Source: SHVO01 sp041905525
GTDB lineage: Bacteria; Pseudomonadota; Alphaproteobacteria; Rhodospirillales; Rhodospirillaceae
Assembly: GCA_041905525.1 (NCBI GenBank)
Contig: JAYRKY010000008.1
Coordinates: forward strand, 1 to 64,000
DNA length: 64,000 nucleotides
Reading direction: 5' to 3'
This document shows, piece by piece, positions 23,528 through 32,547 of the stretch. A program made the position numbers and the translations under genes. Within the stretch, counting starts at the first letter, position 1. The number at the start of each line of letters is the position of its first letter. The notes beneath the pieces were generated by a model. The model worked only from the letters and a program-made list of their open reading frames with translations. It did no database searches and had not been told where the DNA came from.

Positions 23528-24763
23528 TTACGCCGCCGCAGCCTGCTGTTTTGGCTTTTGCTCGCGGTAGCGCTCTTTCGGCAATGCGTATCCATCGTTG
23601 CGGAAAAGGTCGAGACAGGCATCGACAACACGCGGGTCGAGTTGTTTGCCGCGCATGGTGGATATCTCCGCCAGCGCCTGCTCTCCCGTGTACGCCGGAC
23701 GGAACGGGCGCGCGGACGACATCGCATCGACGATGTCGCTGACCCGCATAATGCGCGCCGCCAGCAGTATTTCGTCGCCGCGCAAGCCCGCCGGGTATCC
23801 GGTCCCGTCATAATTCTCGTGATGCTGACGCACGACGTCCGCAACTGGGCTGCTGAAACGGATCCGCTCCAATATCTTCCCGCCGATCTCAGGGTGAAGC
23901 CTGATCAGAGCGATCTCGTTGGGTGAAAGTTTGCCGGGCCGGGAAAGTATTTCCCCCGGCACTTCGATCTGGCCAATGTCATGCAGAAGCCCGGCAAGCG
24001 TCAGCGCCTCCAACTCTCCGCCCTCAAGTCCCATTTTCCAGCCGATCGCGGTGGCGAGGTCCGCGACGCGCTCTTGGTGATGCGCGGTGACGGGATCGCG
24101 GTGCATCATCGCGCTTCCCAGTGAAATCGCGGAATCCATGATCGCTTGTTTCAGCTCGCCGATGAGCTGCTCGCTTTTCACGAGCGCCGCATTACGCGAG
24201 CGCGTGAACCATGCCAGCCCGCCGATCAACAGGGCGCCCAGCACCTCGAAGACCACAGAGGCAGCAACATCATTGAAATGCGCCTGGTCCAGAAAGAACA
24301 ACGGTCCCGCATTTGCAAGCGAGGCCAAAACAGCGGAGATAAGGAACAGTCGTAACGTGGAGGGCTTATGCGCGGCTTTATCCCAATAGAAGGCTACGAT
24401 TGCAACGACGGTGGCGTAACCCAGAACAGCGCCTGTCACGCTGGATATGTCCATAGTCGCGGAAAAGAGTCCGTCGCCGAGGATGCCTGCGGTAAGCGGA
24501 ACAAGGCCGCGTTGCCAACCGACGAGCAGCACCGCGATGGCAATCAACGCGCCATGTAGATCGACTTTGACACCATTAGCTAGCGTGACGCCCTGCAGCG
24601 AGGCGAGAAGCATCAAGATCGAGAAAACCGCCGTGTCTAACCGCTTGGAGTGACGGATCACCTTCAATTTTTCGCCGGCGGCGAGCGCCAGGATGTAGAA
24701 TGCATACAGCGTTGCGGCATTGGCAATAATGGCGAATGCGCTGGCGAAACTTACGGTCATCAT
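23528..24763 (-). CDS. membrane-bound HD-GYP phosphodiesterase
   Basis: A 411-residue protein. The N-terminal half holds about six hydrophobic helices, including a 5TM-receptor-like segment (LIAIAVLLVGWQRGLVPLTA). A short linker at residues 190-215 leads to an HD-GYP domain. The metal motif is LLHDIGQIEVP, and HHENYDGTGYPAG carries the GYP motif. The protein should sit in the inner membrane and break down cyclic di-GMP in response to an unknown ligand. Its start overlaps the stop of the upstream HD-GYP gene by 4 bp, so the two are coupled. It ends in a QPKQQAAAA tail. Confidence 0.9.
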   Translation of the reverse strand: MMTVSFASAFAIIANAATLYAFYILALAAGEKLKVIRHSKRLDTAVFSILMLLASLQGVTLANGVKVDLHGALIAIAVLLVGWQRGLVPLTAGILGDGLFSATMDISSVTGAVLGYATVVAIVAFYWDKAAHKPSTLRLFLISAVLASLANAGPLFFLDQAHFNDVAASVVFEVLGALLIGGLAWFTRSRNAALVKSEQLIGELKQAIMDSAISLGSAMMHRDPVTAHHQERVADLATAIGWKMGLEGGELEALTLAGLLHDIGQIEVPGEILSRPGKLSPNEIALIRLHPEIGGKILERIRFSSPVADVVRQHHENYDGTGYPAGLRGDEILLAARIMRVSDIVDAMSSARPFRPAYTGEQALAEISTMRGKQLDPRVVDACLDLFRNDGYALPKERYREQKPKQQAAAA

Positions 24764-25686
24764 CGGCCCAACTCCTCGACCCAGTTGGGGTTCTCTGCGA
24801 ACAGCGCGAGCGCCGTATCAACGCATTCCGGGCACAGCGCCGTGCCGCGCCCGGCCGTGATGATCTGGATGGCCCGGGCTGCGCCTAGTCCTCCGCGATA
24901 CGGTCGCGGCGCCATGACGGATTCGAGAATGTCCGCCACGGACAGGATGCGCGCTTCCTGCAAAATCTGGTCGCCCTTCAATCCGTGTGGATAGCCGCTG
25001 CCGTCCATTTTCTCGTGGTGCTGGCCCGCTATTGTTGCCAGCGGCCATGGCCAGTTGATCTTGCTGAGGATTTCAAAAGATGCGGCTGCGTGCTCCTTGA
25101 TGATTGCAAACTCTTCAGGACGAAGAGGTGTGGGTTTTGTCAAAAGCTCGATCGGCACCTTGATTTTGCCGATGTCATGGATGAGGGCGGCCAGATAGAC
25201 CACGTGGGCTCGTTGGTCATCGAAGCCCATCCGCTTTGCAATATGCATTGCGATGTCGGCGACACGCTGCTCATGGCCCACCGTGTAAGGATCGCGAGCG
25301 ACCATAGCCTCGGATAAAGTCTTTATGGCGTCTTCAAGGGTCGCGTTCAGATCGCGAAGCGTTGCCTCCCGCTCTTCGCGCGCGCGTTGTCTTTCACGAT
25401 CTACTCGGAATAGCTTGAGGCTTGTCTTCACGCTCGCGACGAGTTGTTCGAAGAACCGAAGATGTAGCGCGCTGAACCCTTCTGTATTGCTCGTGCCTAC
25501 CAAGAGACTCCCGAAAGGCAAGTCCTCGACCAGAATAGGGACGGCGACGACGGAGACTTCTCCTGTTACCTCCATGTGGGCGCTCAAAGCCGGGGGCGGA
25601 GGGCTAGATCCCGTCTGGGACAAGCCCGTCGCGATGGCTTTTTCGGCCAGTTGCCTGCACAGACTGAAGTGCGGGCAAACCACCAT
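24760..25686 (-). CDS. HD-GYP protein, C-terminal part of a GAF/HD-GYP gene
   Basis: A 308-residue frame starting at an internal ATG at 25686. It carries the second half of a GAF domain (VSVVAVPILVEDLPFGSLLV), a linker helix with QRAREEREATLRDLNATLED, and a complete HD-GYP domain (LIHDIGKIKVP; HHEKMDGSGYPHG). The same reading frame continues upstream through a TAG at 25720-25722 into a further 67 codons that complete the GAF domain. The full gene would be 24760-25923. Either the gene is broken or only the shorter form is made. The HD-GYP active site itself looks intact. Coupled to the next gene by an ATGA overlap. Confidence 0.8.
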   Translation of the reverse strand: MVVCPHFSLCRQLAEKAIATGLSQTGSSPPPPALSAHMEVTGEVSVVAVPILVEDLPFGSLLVGTSNTEGFSALHLRFFEQLVASVKTSLKLFRVDRERQRAREEREATLRDLNATLEDAIKTLSEAMVARDPYTVGHEQRVADIAMHIAKRMGFDDQRAHVVYLAALIHDIGKIKVPIELLTKPTPLRPEEFAIIKEHAAASFEILSKINWPWPLATIAGQHHEKMDGSGYPHGLKGDQILQEARILSVADILESVMAPRPYRGGLGAARAIQIITAGRGTALCPECVDTALALFAENPNWVEELGR

Positions 25687-25719
25687 TGCTTCACCCAGTG
25701 CCTCCGACCAGCGCCCCGA

Positions 25720-25923
25720 CTAGGCGGAGATGGCGAACGACAAAGTCGATGTATTTTCGACTAGCGTCACCCAGGCGAGCGGATAGCTGTCATGGGTGAC
25801 GATCCCATCGCATAGCGCTTTGAAGACGCCCGCTTCATCTCGCGAAATGAGCGATCCCGACGCAACGGTGCCCATCGCCCCAAGAGCGTAATCGAGCGCG
25901 ACGTTCTCCGGCGAGAAGTTCAT
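25720..25923 (-). pseudogene. N-terminal GAF fragment separated by in-frame TAG
   Basis: 67 codons from the ATG at 25923 to TAG at 25720 encode the beginning of a GAF domain (ISRDEAGVFKALCDGIV, then YPLAWVTLVENTSTLSF). It is in the same frame as the HD-GYP frame that follows, with 11 sense codons between the TAG and the next ATG. One base change would restore a single 387-residue GAF/HD-GYP protein. A genuine amber mutation, a sequencing error or readthrough all fit. Confidence 0.7.
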
Positions 25924-26407
25924 GCCAATTCCCTACCCGACTTGCGCCACTCGCCGGAATTTTAAACATGTCTCGTGGGGCGCTCGCGGTATATGCCGAA
26001 AGTCGGGCGTTCAAAAAGCGAATGAAGAGCATCGGATCGAATTTCGCGTACGCTCATGTTCGCGGGCCGCGCTTCCGACGTAGCGCGAATGCATACACGG
26101 ACTCTGCGGCCCTTCAATCCAAATAAGCGTCTGGATTTAGACTAATGCGAGTGTGCCGGCACAATTGCCTCCCAAGCAAACATCGGCCCGCGCGGTCACC
26201 TCTAGGTAGATGGCTTTCACAAATCTGGGATCAGCGCGCACATCCCTAGGAAGCCGATGTAAGCGCAGTTAGCCTAAACGCGTAGCCAAGATGTCCACCA
26301 AACATTGGAGGCGGAAGCGTCGACTTCTTGTCGACAGCAAAGCGGACGAGGCGAGAAAAGCGGTGAGAATTTGAATCAATTCGTCTTACGGTCATAAGGG
26401 GGCAGAT
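25924..26407. other. divergent gene-free region before the globin chemoreceptor
   Basis: 484 bp between the GAF start (minus) and the chemoreceptor start (plus). No coding frame is convincing. GTCGAC is repeated at 26319-26324 and 26330-26335 with a 5-bp gap, a possible binding site. Promoters for both directions must lie here, but none is clear. Confidence 0.6.
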
Positions 26408-27766
26408 GTGACGGGCATCACGGAACTAGATCAGCGGTTAGAATTTCTTGAACTCCGCGTGCAGGACAGAGAGATTGTCCGCCAGTTCTTTCCCGTGCTT
26501 CGTCCCCACCTCGTGGGTATCTTGGAGCAATTCTACGACAAGCTGCGGCGCATTCCCCACCTTGCGGCAATGTTTGGTGAGGGCGCACGGCAAGCCGCGA
26601 TCATGCGGCACGCCGCGGAAGCACAAGCGCGACATTGGGAAAATCTATTCTCCGGCCGTTATGACGACGCGTATGTCGCGTCGGTCCGAAAGATCGGTCT
26701 GACCCACGCGCGGATTGGGTTAGAGCCGCGCTGGTACCTCGGCGGCTATTCATTCGTCATGAATCACCTCTATCGATTGGCTTCTCATCATTACCTCAGC
26801 CGATTCCACCCCAAGACTGCGCAAGACAAGACCGAGGCGCTCCTGCAGGCCGTGAGCAAAGCCGTTATGTTGGATATGGATCTCGCCGTGTCGGTTTACC
26901 TTGACGAGAACAAACGCACCTACACCGAGCGGCTCCAAAAAGTGTCCGACGACTTCCGGACGTCCGTTATGGAGGTCGTAATGAGAGTGGGTGACGCCGC
27001 CAAAACGATGAGGAGTGACGCCGATAACCTGACCTCCGCGGTTGGCGACACCAAGGATGCATCCCTTATCGTGGCAAGCGCGACAGAAGAGGCCGCCACG
27101 AACGTGCAGTCGGTTGCCGGCGCGACCGAGCAACTCACCGCGTCGAGCCGCGAAATTGGAATGCAAATGACTCATTCCGCCGCGACCGCGAGAGACGCGG
27201 TGACGGAAGCTCACCGCGCAAGCGCAACCGTCGAGCATCTCCTGAAGGCGACCAATAAAATCGGGACCGTCCTTGCGCTGATTGAAGACATTGCGGAACA
27301 GACGAACTTGTTGGCTCTCAACGCGACGATTGAAGCCGCCAGGGCAGGCGAGGCCGGTAAAGGGTTCGCGGTGGTCGCGGGCGAAGTGAAATCACTGGCG
27401 ATGCAGACGGCGTCGGCGACAAAGAATATTGCCGCCGAAATCGCAGAGATGAACAGCGCAACAAGCGAGACCGTGTCGGCTATAAAGACCATCACGGTGA
27501 CCATCGCCTCAATAGAACAAGCCGCGGCCGCAATCGCGGCGGCGGTCGAGCAACAGATTGCGGCGACGAATGAGATCGCGCGCAATGTCAACGAGGCGGC
27601 AAAAGGGACGACGGAAATTTCCAGCAACGTTCAGCGGGTGTCGCAGGCGGCGATGGGCACCGAGCGCGTCTCGACGCGGGTATCGTCGGCGGCAACGCTC
27701 CTTGCCACGCAAAGCGAGGCTCTTGAGGAAAAGGTCCAGCAGTTTATCGGGAAGCTCGTTGCATAA
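26408..27766 (+). CDS. globin-coupled methyl-accepting chemotaxis protein (HemAT-like)
   Basis: A 452-residue soluble chemoreceptor starting with GTG at 26408 after AAGGGGG. Residues 1-165 form a protoglobin sensor; His100 in GLTHARIGLEPRWY is the likely proximal haem ligand. Residues about 200-450 form the signalling domain, with the conserved hairpin tip EQTNLLALNATIEAARAGEA followed by GKGFAVVAGEV. There is no membrane segment, which fits the globin-coupled class that senses oxygen or other gases. It lies alone between HD-GYP genes and a strong terminator. No chemotaxis genes are adjacent, so it must signal to CheA encoded elsewhere or act in another pathway. Confidence 0.93.
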   Translation: MTGITELDQRLEFLELRVQDREIVRQFFPVLRPHLVGILEQFYDKLRRIPHLAAMFGEGARQAAIMRHAAEAQARHWENLFSGRYDDAYVASVRKIGLTHARIGLEPRWYLGGYSFVMNHLYRLASHHYLSRFHPKTAQDKTEALLQAVSKAVMLDMDLAVSVYLDENKRTYTERLQKVSDDFRTSVMEVVMRVGDAAKTMRSDADNLTSAVGDTKDASLIVASATEEAATNVQSVAGATEQLTASSREIGMQMTHSAATARDAVTEAHRASATVEHLLKATNKIGTVLALIEDIAEQTNLLALNATIEAARAGEAGKGFAVVAGEVKSLAMQTASATKNIAAEIAEMNSATSETVSAIKTITVTIASIEQAAAAIAAAVEQQIAATNEIARNVNEAAKGTTEISSNVQRVSQAAMGTERVSTRVSSAATLLATQSEALEEKVQQFIGKLVA

Positions 27767-27909
27767 GGCGCGAGAAGTTCCTTCGACCCCCGCGCCTACG
27801 GTTACGCCTTGGCGCTCAAAAAGGTCCTTTGCCGCCCGAATTCGTCGTTTCAGAAATTTATCGCGTCCTTTTCGTCGAAATGAAGAAGTAGATCGACCTG
27901 TTTCTTCCG

Positions 27910-27944
27910 AGCGGCCCGCCTTTTGGGGTGGGCCGCTTTTTTTT
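27910..27944 (+). terminator. Rho-independent terminator after the chemoreceptor
   Basis: AGCGGCCC (27910-27917) pairs with GGGCCGCT (27930-27937) and is followed by a run of eight T. Confidence 0.88.
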
Positions 27945-28107
27945 CGTGGTCTTCCCGGGTACGGCGTCAGCCATACCAGTTACGGGCTGATTTCTTCTAA
28001 AGCACTTTTCAGATTGGCTATTACCAGCGCCGGGACGGTGTAACGGCCGTCTCCCTGCCGCCTAAAGGGCTGCCTGCTATTGCGCTGCACCCAGGTTGAG
28101 CGTCCCG

Positions 28108-28254
28108 GCATTTTATTGCGCGGCGCCCCGGGCATTCGAACGGTTTATCCGGCGGAAGCGACACTACGGCGATTCCTGCTAGTCTGGCGGGCGCACGCTT
28201 CACGAGGCAGAGCGGACGTAACCTCGGTGTTGGGTTCCTGCGAGAGGCGGAGCC
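28108..28254 (+). promoter_or_regulatory. conserved structured leader, copy A
   Basis: About 147 nt similar to 34179-34329. Shared blocks are GCATTTTATTGCG, TTCGAAC, GACACT and GCGCACGCT. Likely helices are CCGGG with TCCGG, CGCT with AGCG, AACC with GGTT, and GGTTCC with GGAGCC. Several of these pairings survive base changes between the copies. It ends about 53 nt before the start codon of the secreted protein gene. A cis-acting RNA is the best reading; it did not match a riboswitch class I know. Confidence 0.5.
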
Positions 28255-28307
28255 AAGCCGTGGTTTCGGGCCGTGACCTCCTGCGATCCCACCGAAGGGA
28301 GAACGCG

Positions 28308-29447
28308 ATGTTGCTTCAGGATATCCCGCGGCTTGGACTTGCGTCGGCGTTTGTCTGGTCGGCACTTGCGACATCCGTACAGGCGACGGAGACAAAGGGC
28401 TTCGTTGTGAGCTGGTTCCACACCGCCGGCTACGCTGACAAGGACAGCTGTCCGCGAGGGATCAACCCGGACAACATCCAGATTTGGGCACGCAGCCTGG
28501 GCGAGATGGGCTTCACACCCTCGGAAGCAGAGAAGGTCATTACCAGCGACGGGCGCGAATGGCGCAAACTGATGCAGATGCGCGGAAAGAGGGATGGCAA
28601 GCCCGCTAACGTCTACCTTTACCCCTTGTCTGTTCCCGATCCGCAATTGAAGCCGGTCGAAGGCAAATTTGCCTTCGGCTTCGATCTCGACGGTAAGTCC
28701 GGTGCAAAATCATTCCAAGACCCGGAAACCCATACAACCGGCGTCGATAACGAAGTGTTTCGCGCGCTCGGGTGCTCGAAAATGTATCACGTCAATCTGC
28801 CGGATCGTCCCTACTATGAAATGACGCGGTGGGACATCGGGTCCGATTCAATGCCGGCGTGGGTCATCACCATCGCGGGTGAGGATCTCAGTAAAGACGG
28901 CGCGGTCACGGTGACCTTTACGCGCTCTTTGCGCTACGCCTACCGCGACGCCCAATCGAAGCCGCTCGCAGACGCCACCTATGTCATGGAACCCACCGAA
29001 CGCTCGCGCAACGTTCTCAAGGGTCATCTCAAGAACGGCATCATCACGGTCGAGCCTCAGGATATCAATATGCAGGCGGAGGCCGGCATTATTCCTGAAT
29101 ACAAATTCAAGAATGCCCACATGCGGTTCTCGATCGATGAAAATGGGGAGCTGGCCGGGTACCTTGGCGGATACATCGCCTGGCAGTCTTACTACTGGCT
29201 GATCGCCAGTCACGGCACATCTTCCGAGGAATCCAGCCTGGATGTCCCCGGCGCCTATTACGCCCTGCGGAAGCATGCAGACGCGGCGCCGGACCCCGTC
29301 ACGGGCCAGAATACGCTGATCTCATCGACATTCCGGATCGAAGCGGTACCAGCGCGTGTTCTACCCCCGCAAGAGGTTCCCGGCGACCAGCGGAAAAAGC
29401 TGGCCAAAGGCGACATCTCTTCCCGAAGCGCGGTAGAGAGGAACTAA
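28308..29447 (+). CDS. secreted protein of unknown family, paralogue A
   Basis: A 379-residue exported protein. The start is the ATG at 28308, after AGGGAGAA. It begins a signal peptide (LGLASAFVWSALATSVQATE), whereas the longer frame upstream lies in the leader. The mature protein shares blocks with the protein at 51537-52664: a FGFDLDGK segment, GVDNEVFRALGC, a LKGHLKNGIITVEP region and DPVTGQNTLISSTFRIEAV near the end. One Cys follows an Ala-Leu-Gly. It is the first gene of a tight operon with DUF1592, DUF1552 and COG4315-like genes, so it probably works with them in the periplasm or at the surface. I cannot name the family. Confidence 0.7.
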   Translation: MLLQDIPRLGLASAFVWSALATSVQATETKGFVVSWFHTAGYADKDSCPRGINPDNIQIWARSLGEMGFTPSEAEKVITSDGREWRKLMQMRGKRDGKPANVYLYPLSVPDPQLKPVEGKFAFGFDLDGKSGAKSFQDPETHTTGVDNEVFRALGCSKMYHVNLPDRPYYEMTRWDIGSDSMPAWVITIAGEDLSKDGAVTVTFTRSLRYAYRDAQSKPLADATYVMEPTERSRNVLKGHLKNGIITVEPQDINMQAEAGIIPEYKFKNAHMRFSIDENGELAGYLGGYIAWQSYYWLIASHGTSSEESSLDVPGAYYALRKHADAAPDPVTGQNTLISSTFRIEAVPARVLPPQEVPGDQRKKLAKGDISSRSAVERN

Positions 29448-29452
29448 CTGGC

Positions 29453-31156
29453 ATGGCGCGCTTAGAAATCCTATTGAGGTCGCGCCACACCGTTCCTGCT
29501 GCTATCGCCATAGTAGGTGTTTTCACCCTCTTTGGCTTTACATCGCTGTCGCAGGCGCGCGGGGAGCCTCCACAGGTTTCAGGCGCGGCCGTTGTGCGGC
29601 GGCTCCAGCCCGCTCAGTACCAGAACGTCATCGCTGATGTGTTCGGAAGCGATGTGATCGCGACGGGCAATTTCGAGCCCCCGATTCGTCGCGACGGGCT
29701 CCTTGCCTTGGGAGCGGCATCGGCCAGCATTACTGCAACCGGCCTGAAGCAATACGATGCCATGGCGCAAAGCATCGCGAGGCAGGTGGTCGATCCTCAA
29801 CATCGCGCAGCTCTTGTTCCGTGTTCCCCGGCGTACCCGACGATGCGCGACGATAAATGCGCTGCGGGGTTTCTGGATGCGGTCGGAACGCTCCTCTTCC
29901 GTCGCCCACTCACAGCAGCACAGCTGTCTGGATATGTGAAGGTCGCGGGGAACGCAGCCGATACACTGCAGGATTTCTATCGGGGTCTGGAGCGAAGCCT
30001 GAACCTGATGCTTGTGTCGCCCGACTTCTTGTTCATTAAGGACGTCGTTGAACCCGACCCGAAAAAACGAGGCGCCTTCCGGCTCGATAGTTATTCTTTA
30101 GCCTCTCGTCTGAGCTTTCTGTTTTGGAACACCTCTCCCGATAATCAGCTTCTGGAGGCGGCGGGGAAGGGCTGGCTACAAACCCCTCGTGGGCTTGCTC
30201 GGGAGGTCGACCGTCTGATCGCATCCCCAAGATTGGCCGATGGGGTTCGTGCCTTTTTTTCGGACATGTACGGTTTCGAGGAGTTCGACACGCTTGCGAA
30301 GGATACGTCGATTTATCCGAAATTCGCGGCAAAGCTCGTCGAGGATGCCAAAGAACAGACGCTTCGTACCATCGTCGATCACGTCGTCACGAGAAACGGC
30401 GACTATCGGGATTTATTCACGACACGGAGGACCTTTCTAACGCCACAGTTGGCCGCTCTGTACCAGGTCACGGTAAACCCCAATCCAGCCAACGATTTTG
30501 CCAACGGCGTTCCTGCACAGTGGGTCGCTTACGAATACCCGGAAGGCGATCCGCGCGTCGGCCTTTTCACGCAAGCGGGCTTTGCAGCCTTGCACTCGCA
30601 CCCGGGCCGATCGTCGCCGACCTTGCGTGGCAAAGCCATCCGCGAGTTGTTCCTTTGTCAAAAGGTACCGCCGCCGCCGCCCAACGTTGACTTCGCTGTC
30701 GTGCAGGACACGAACAATCCCGTTTTTCGGACGGCGCGCGACCGCGTCCAGGCGCATCTAGGCTCACCGGTCTGCGCGGGCTGTCACAAAATCACCGATC
30801 CCATCGGTCTGGCGCTTGAGAATTTCGATTCCGATGGAGCATTCCGCACCACGGAAAATCGCGTGAAGATCGATACGAGCGGGGAGCTGAACGGTGTCCA
30901 ATTCGCCGATGCGGCCGGGCTCGCACGGGCGATTCATGACAGTCCCGCGCTCACCTCATGCGTCGTATCGCGTCTATATTCATTCGCCATCGGCAAAACA
31001 GCCGATGCCGGAGACACGGCACTGATCCGCCGCTTTCAGTCCGATTTTGCGGCACAAGGCCACAGGCTGCCGGATCTGATGCGGCTCATCGCTCTGGATG
31101 AGGCGTTCCAGCGCGTACCGCTCGCCACCACCGGCGACGAGAGCATGAAGAAGTAA
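29453..31156 (+). CDS. DUF1592/DUF1588 cytochrome-like protein
   Basis: A 567-residue exported protein starting at 29453, 6 bp after the previous stop. After an N-terminal hydrophobic segment (IAIVGVFTLFGFTSL) come the DUF1587-like RLQPAQYQNVIADVFG and a DUF1592-type core (YSLASRLSFLFWNTSPDNQL). A DUF1588 region follows (HPGRSSPTLRGKAIRELFLC), with a haem-like CAGCH near residue 440 followed by KITDPIGLALENFD. The DUF1585 tail (SRLYSFAIGK) closes it. This domain set is typical of planctomycete-type cytochrome proteins and of similar proteobacterial genes, usually paired with DUF1552. Electron transfer to a secreted oxidoreductase is inferred. Confidence 0.88.
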   Translation: MARLEILLRSRHTVPAAIAIVGVFTLFGFTSLSQARGEPPQVSGAAVVRRLQPAQYQNVIADVFGSDVIATGNFEPPIRRDGLLALGAASASITATGLKQYDAMAQSIARQVVDPQHRAALVPCSPAYPTMRDDKCAAGFLDAVGTLLFRRPLTAAQLSGYVKVAGNAADTLQDFYRGLERSLNLMLVSPDFLFIKDVVEPDPKKRGAFRLDSYSLASRLSFLFWNTSPDNQLLEAAGKGWLQTPRGLAREVDRLIASPRLADGVRAFFSDMYGFEEFDTLAKDTSIYPKFAAKLVEDAKEQTLRTIVDHVVTRNGDYRDLFTTRRTFLTPQLAALYQVTVNPNPANDFANGVPAQWVAYEYPEGDPRVGLFTQAGFAALHSHPGRSSPTLRGKAIRELFLCQKVPPPPPNVDFAVVQDTNNPVFRTARDRVQAHLGSPVCAGCHKITDPIGLALENFDSDGAFRTTENRVKIDTSGELNGVQFADAAGLARAIHDSPALTSCVVSRLYSFAIGKTADAGDTALIRRFQSDFAAQGHRLPDLMRLIALDEAFQRVPLATTGDESMKK

Positions 31157-31189
31157 CAGGCGTTTTCGCAGGCGAAAGCAGAGGGCCCT

Positions 31190-32536
31190 ATGCAAGGAAG
31201 CGGATCAATCAGTCGGCGCCGTGTTATGCGCGGCATGCTGAGTGGATCAGTGGTCGCGGTCGGTCTGCCGTTGCTCGACATCGTCTTGAACGCGTCCGGA
31301 ACGGCGCTCGCATCCGGCGATCCGCTGCCGGTGTGCTTCGGGACCTGGTTCTACGGCTTAGGATTTAACCCGGGACAATGGGAACCGAGGACCGTCGGTG
31401 CCGGCTACAGCCTCCGAGGGCCGGCGACGGTCCTCGCGGACTATAGTTCCAAGATCAATGTGTATAGCGGGCTTGTTGCCCGGTTCGACGAGAAGGGGAA
31501 CCAAGCACACTATTCTGGTGTCAAAATCATCCACAACGGCGTTGCGCCTCCTCCTCCCGGCGGCAAGGGCAAAGTGCTGCCAAGCATCGATACGATCGTG
31601 TCCGACGCGATTGGGAGCCGCACCCGATTCCGCTCAATTGAAGTCTCTTGTGATGGAAATCCACGGACAAGCTGGAGCAATCGCGGCGCGGACGCCAATC
31701 CATCGGAAATCTCCCCGCTCGCACTCTACGGGAAGATATTTGGCAAAGAATTCCGCGATCCCAACGCCGCCGACTTCACACCTGAAGCAGATGTGGTATT
31801 GCGCCACAGCGCTCTCTCCTATGTGTCGGAGGATCGGCAGCGCGTGTTGAGCGGTCTCGGCGCCGAAGACCGGCATCGGCTCGATCAGTATTTCACCTCC
31901 GTCCGTGAGCTCGAGAACCAGCTTCGTGTGGAATTGCAGAAACCGGCCCCGCTCGCCGCCTGCAGCGTGCCGTCGGCGCCGTCGGATACCGAGGTTGGTA
32001 CCGACGTTGAGGCTGCGCGCAAAAGCAATAAGTTGTTCGCGCGGCTTTTGGCCCACGCCTTGGCCTGTGGTCAAACGCGTGTCTTCAATGTCGCCATTTC
32101 TCAAGCTGGCTCAACTTTGAGGAAAGCGGGTGTCGCAAGTACCCATCACATCCTCAGCCATGAAGAACCCGTAGATGCACAGGTCGGGTACCAGCCCATA
32201 ACCACGTGGTTCCAGGAGCGCTACATGGAGATGTTGCGTGATGTCGTGGCGGAGATGGACGGGATCCGGGAGGGCGACGGAACGCTGCTGGATCGATCCG
32301 TCATTTTGATTTCGACGGACGTGGGATATGCCAAAACGCATGCCTGCAACAATATTCCGGTCCTCTCCATTGGTGGCGCCAATGGTCGGCTCAAGACCGG
32401 CTACCACCTGGCCGCGCCCGGAGATACGCCGGCGCGTGTTGGACTGACTCTCCAGCAGGCCATCGGAATTCCGGTGCAGTCTTGGGGTGCGGACGGCAAC
32501 GAGACGTCCAAGCCGTTTTCCGAAGTGCTCGCATAA
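31190..32536 (+). CDS. DUF1552 family protein, Tat-exported
   Basis: A 448-residue protein. The N-terminus has a twin-arginine signal (SRRRVMRGMLSGSVVAVGLP, then LLDIVLNASGTALA). The mature part has the DUF1552 features CFGTWFYGLGFNPGQWEP, NVYSGLVARFDEKGNQAHYS and TRFRSIEVSCDG, and an LDRSVILISTDVGYAKTHAC segment near the C-terminus. The fold is alkaline-phosphatase-like (related to DUF1501), but the catalytic role is not established. It follows the DUF1592 gene by 33 bp and is almost always its partner in other genomes, so the two probably form one exported complex. Confidence 0.9.
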   Translation: MQGSGSISRRRVMRGMLSGSVVAVGLPLLDIVLNASGTALASGDPLPVCFGTWFYGLGFNPGQWEPRTVGAGYSLRGPATVLADYSSKINVYSGLVARFDEKGNQAHYSGVKIIHNGVAPPPPGGKGKVLPSIDTIVSDAIGSRTRFRSIEVSCDGNPRTSWSNRGADANPSEISPLALYGKIFGKEFRDPNAADFTPEADVVLRHSALSYVSEDRQRVLSGLGAEDRHRLDQYFTSVRELENQLRVELQKPAPLAACSVPSAPSDTEVGTDVEAARKSNKLFARLLAHALACGQTRVFNVAISQAGSTLRKAGVASTHHILSHEEPVDAQVGYQPITTWFQERYMEMLRDVVAEMDGIREGDGTLLDRSVILISTDVGYAKTHACNNIPVLSIGGANGRLKTGYHLAAPGDTPARVGLTLQQAIGIPVQSWGADGNETSKPFSEVLA

Positions 32537-32547
32537 CGGAGGTTACA

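Larger units (their letters stand above)
27767..28307. other. gene-free region with terminator and structured leader
   Basis: 541 bp. It contains the chemoreceptor terminator (27910-27944) and a leader-like conserved segment (28108-28254) before the secreted protein gene. The open frames crossing it continue the downstream gene without a credible start. Confidence 0.7.

Noticed and set aside
28108..28254. Cobalamin, TPP or FMN riboswitch for the conserved leader
   Set aside because: The conserved core words of these classes are missing, although parts such as GGTGAAA in copy B look similar at first.
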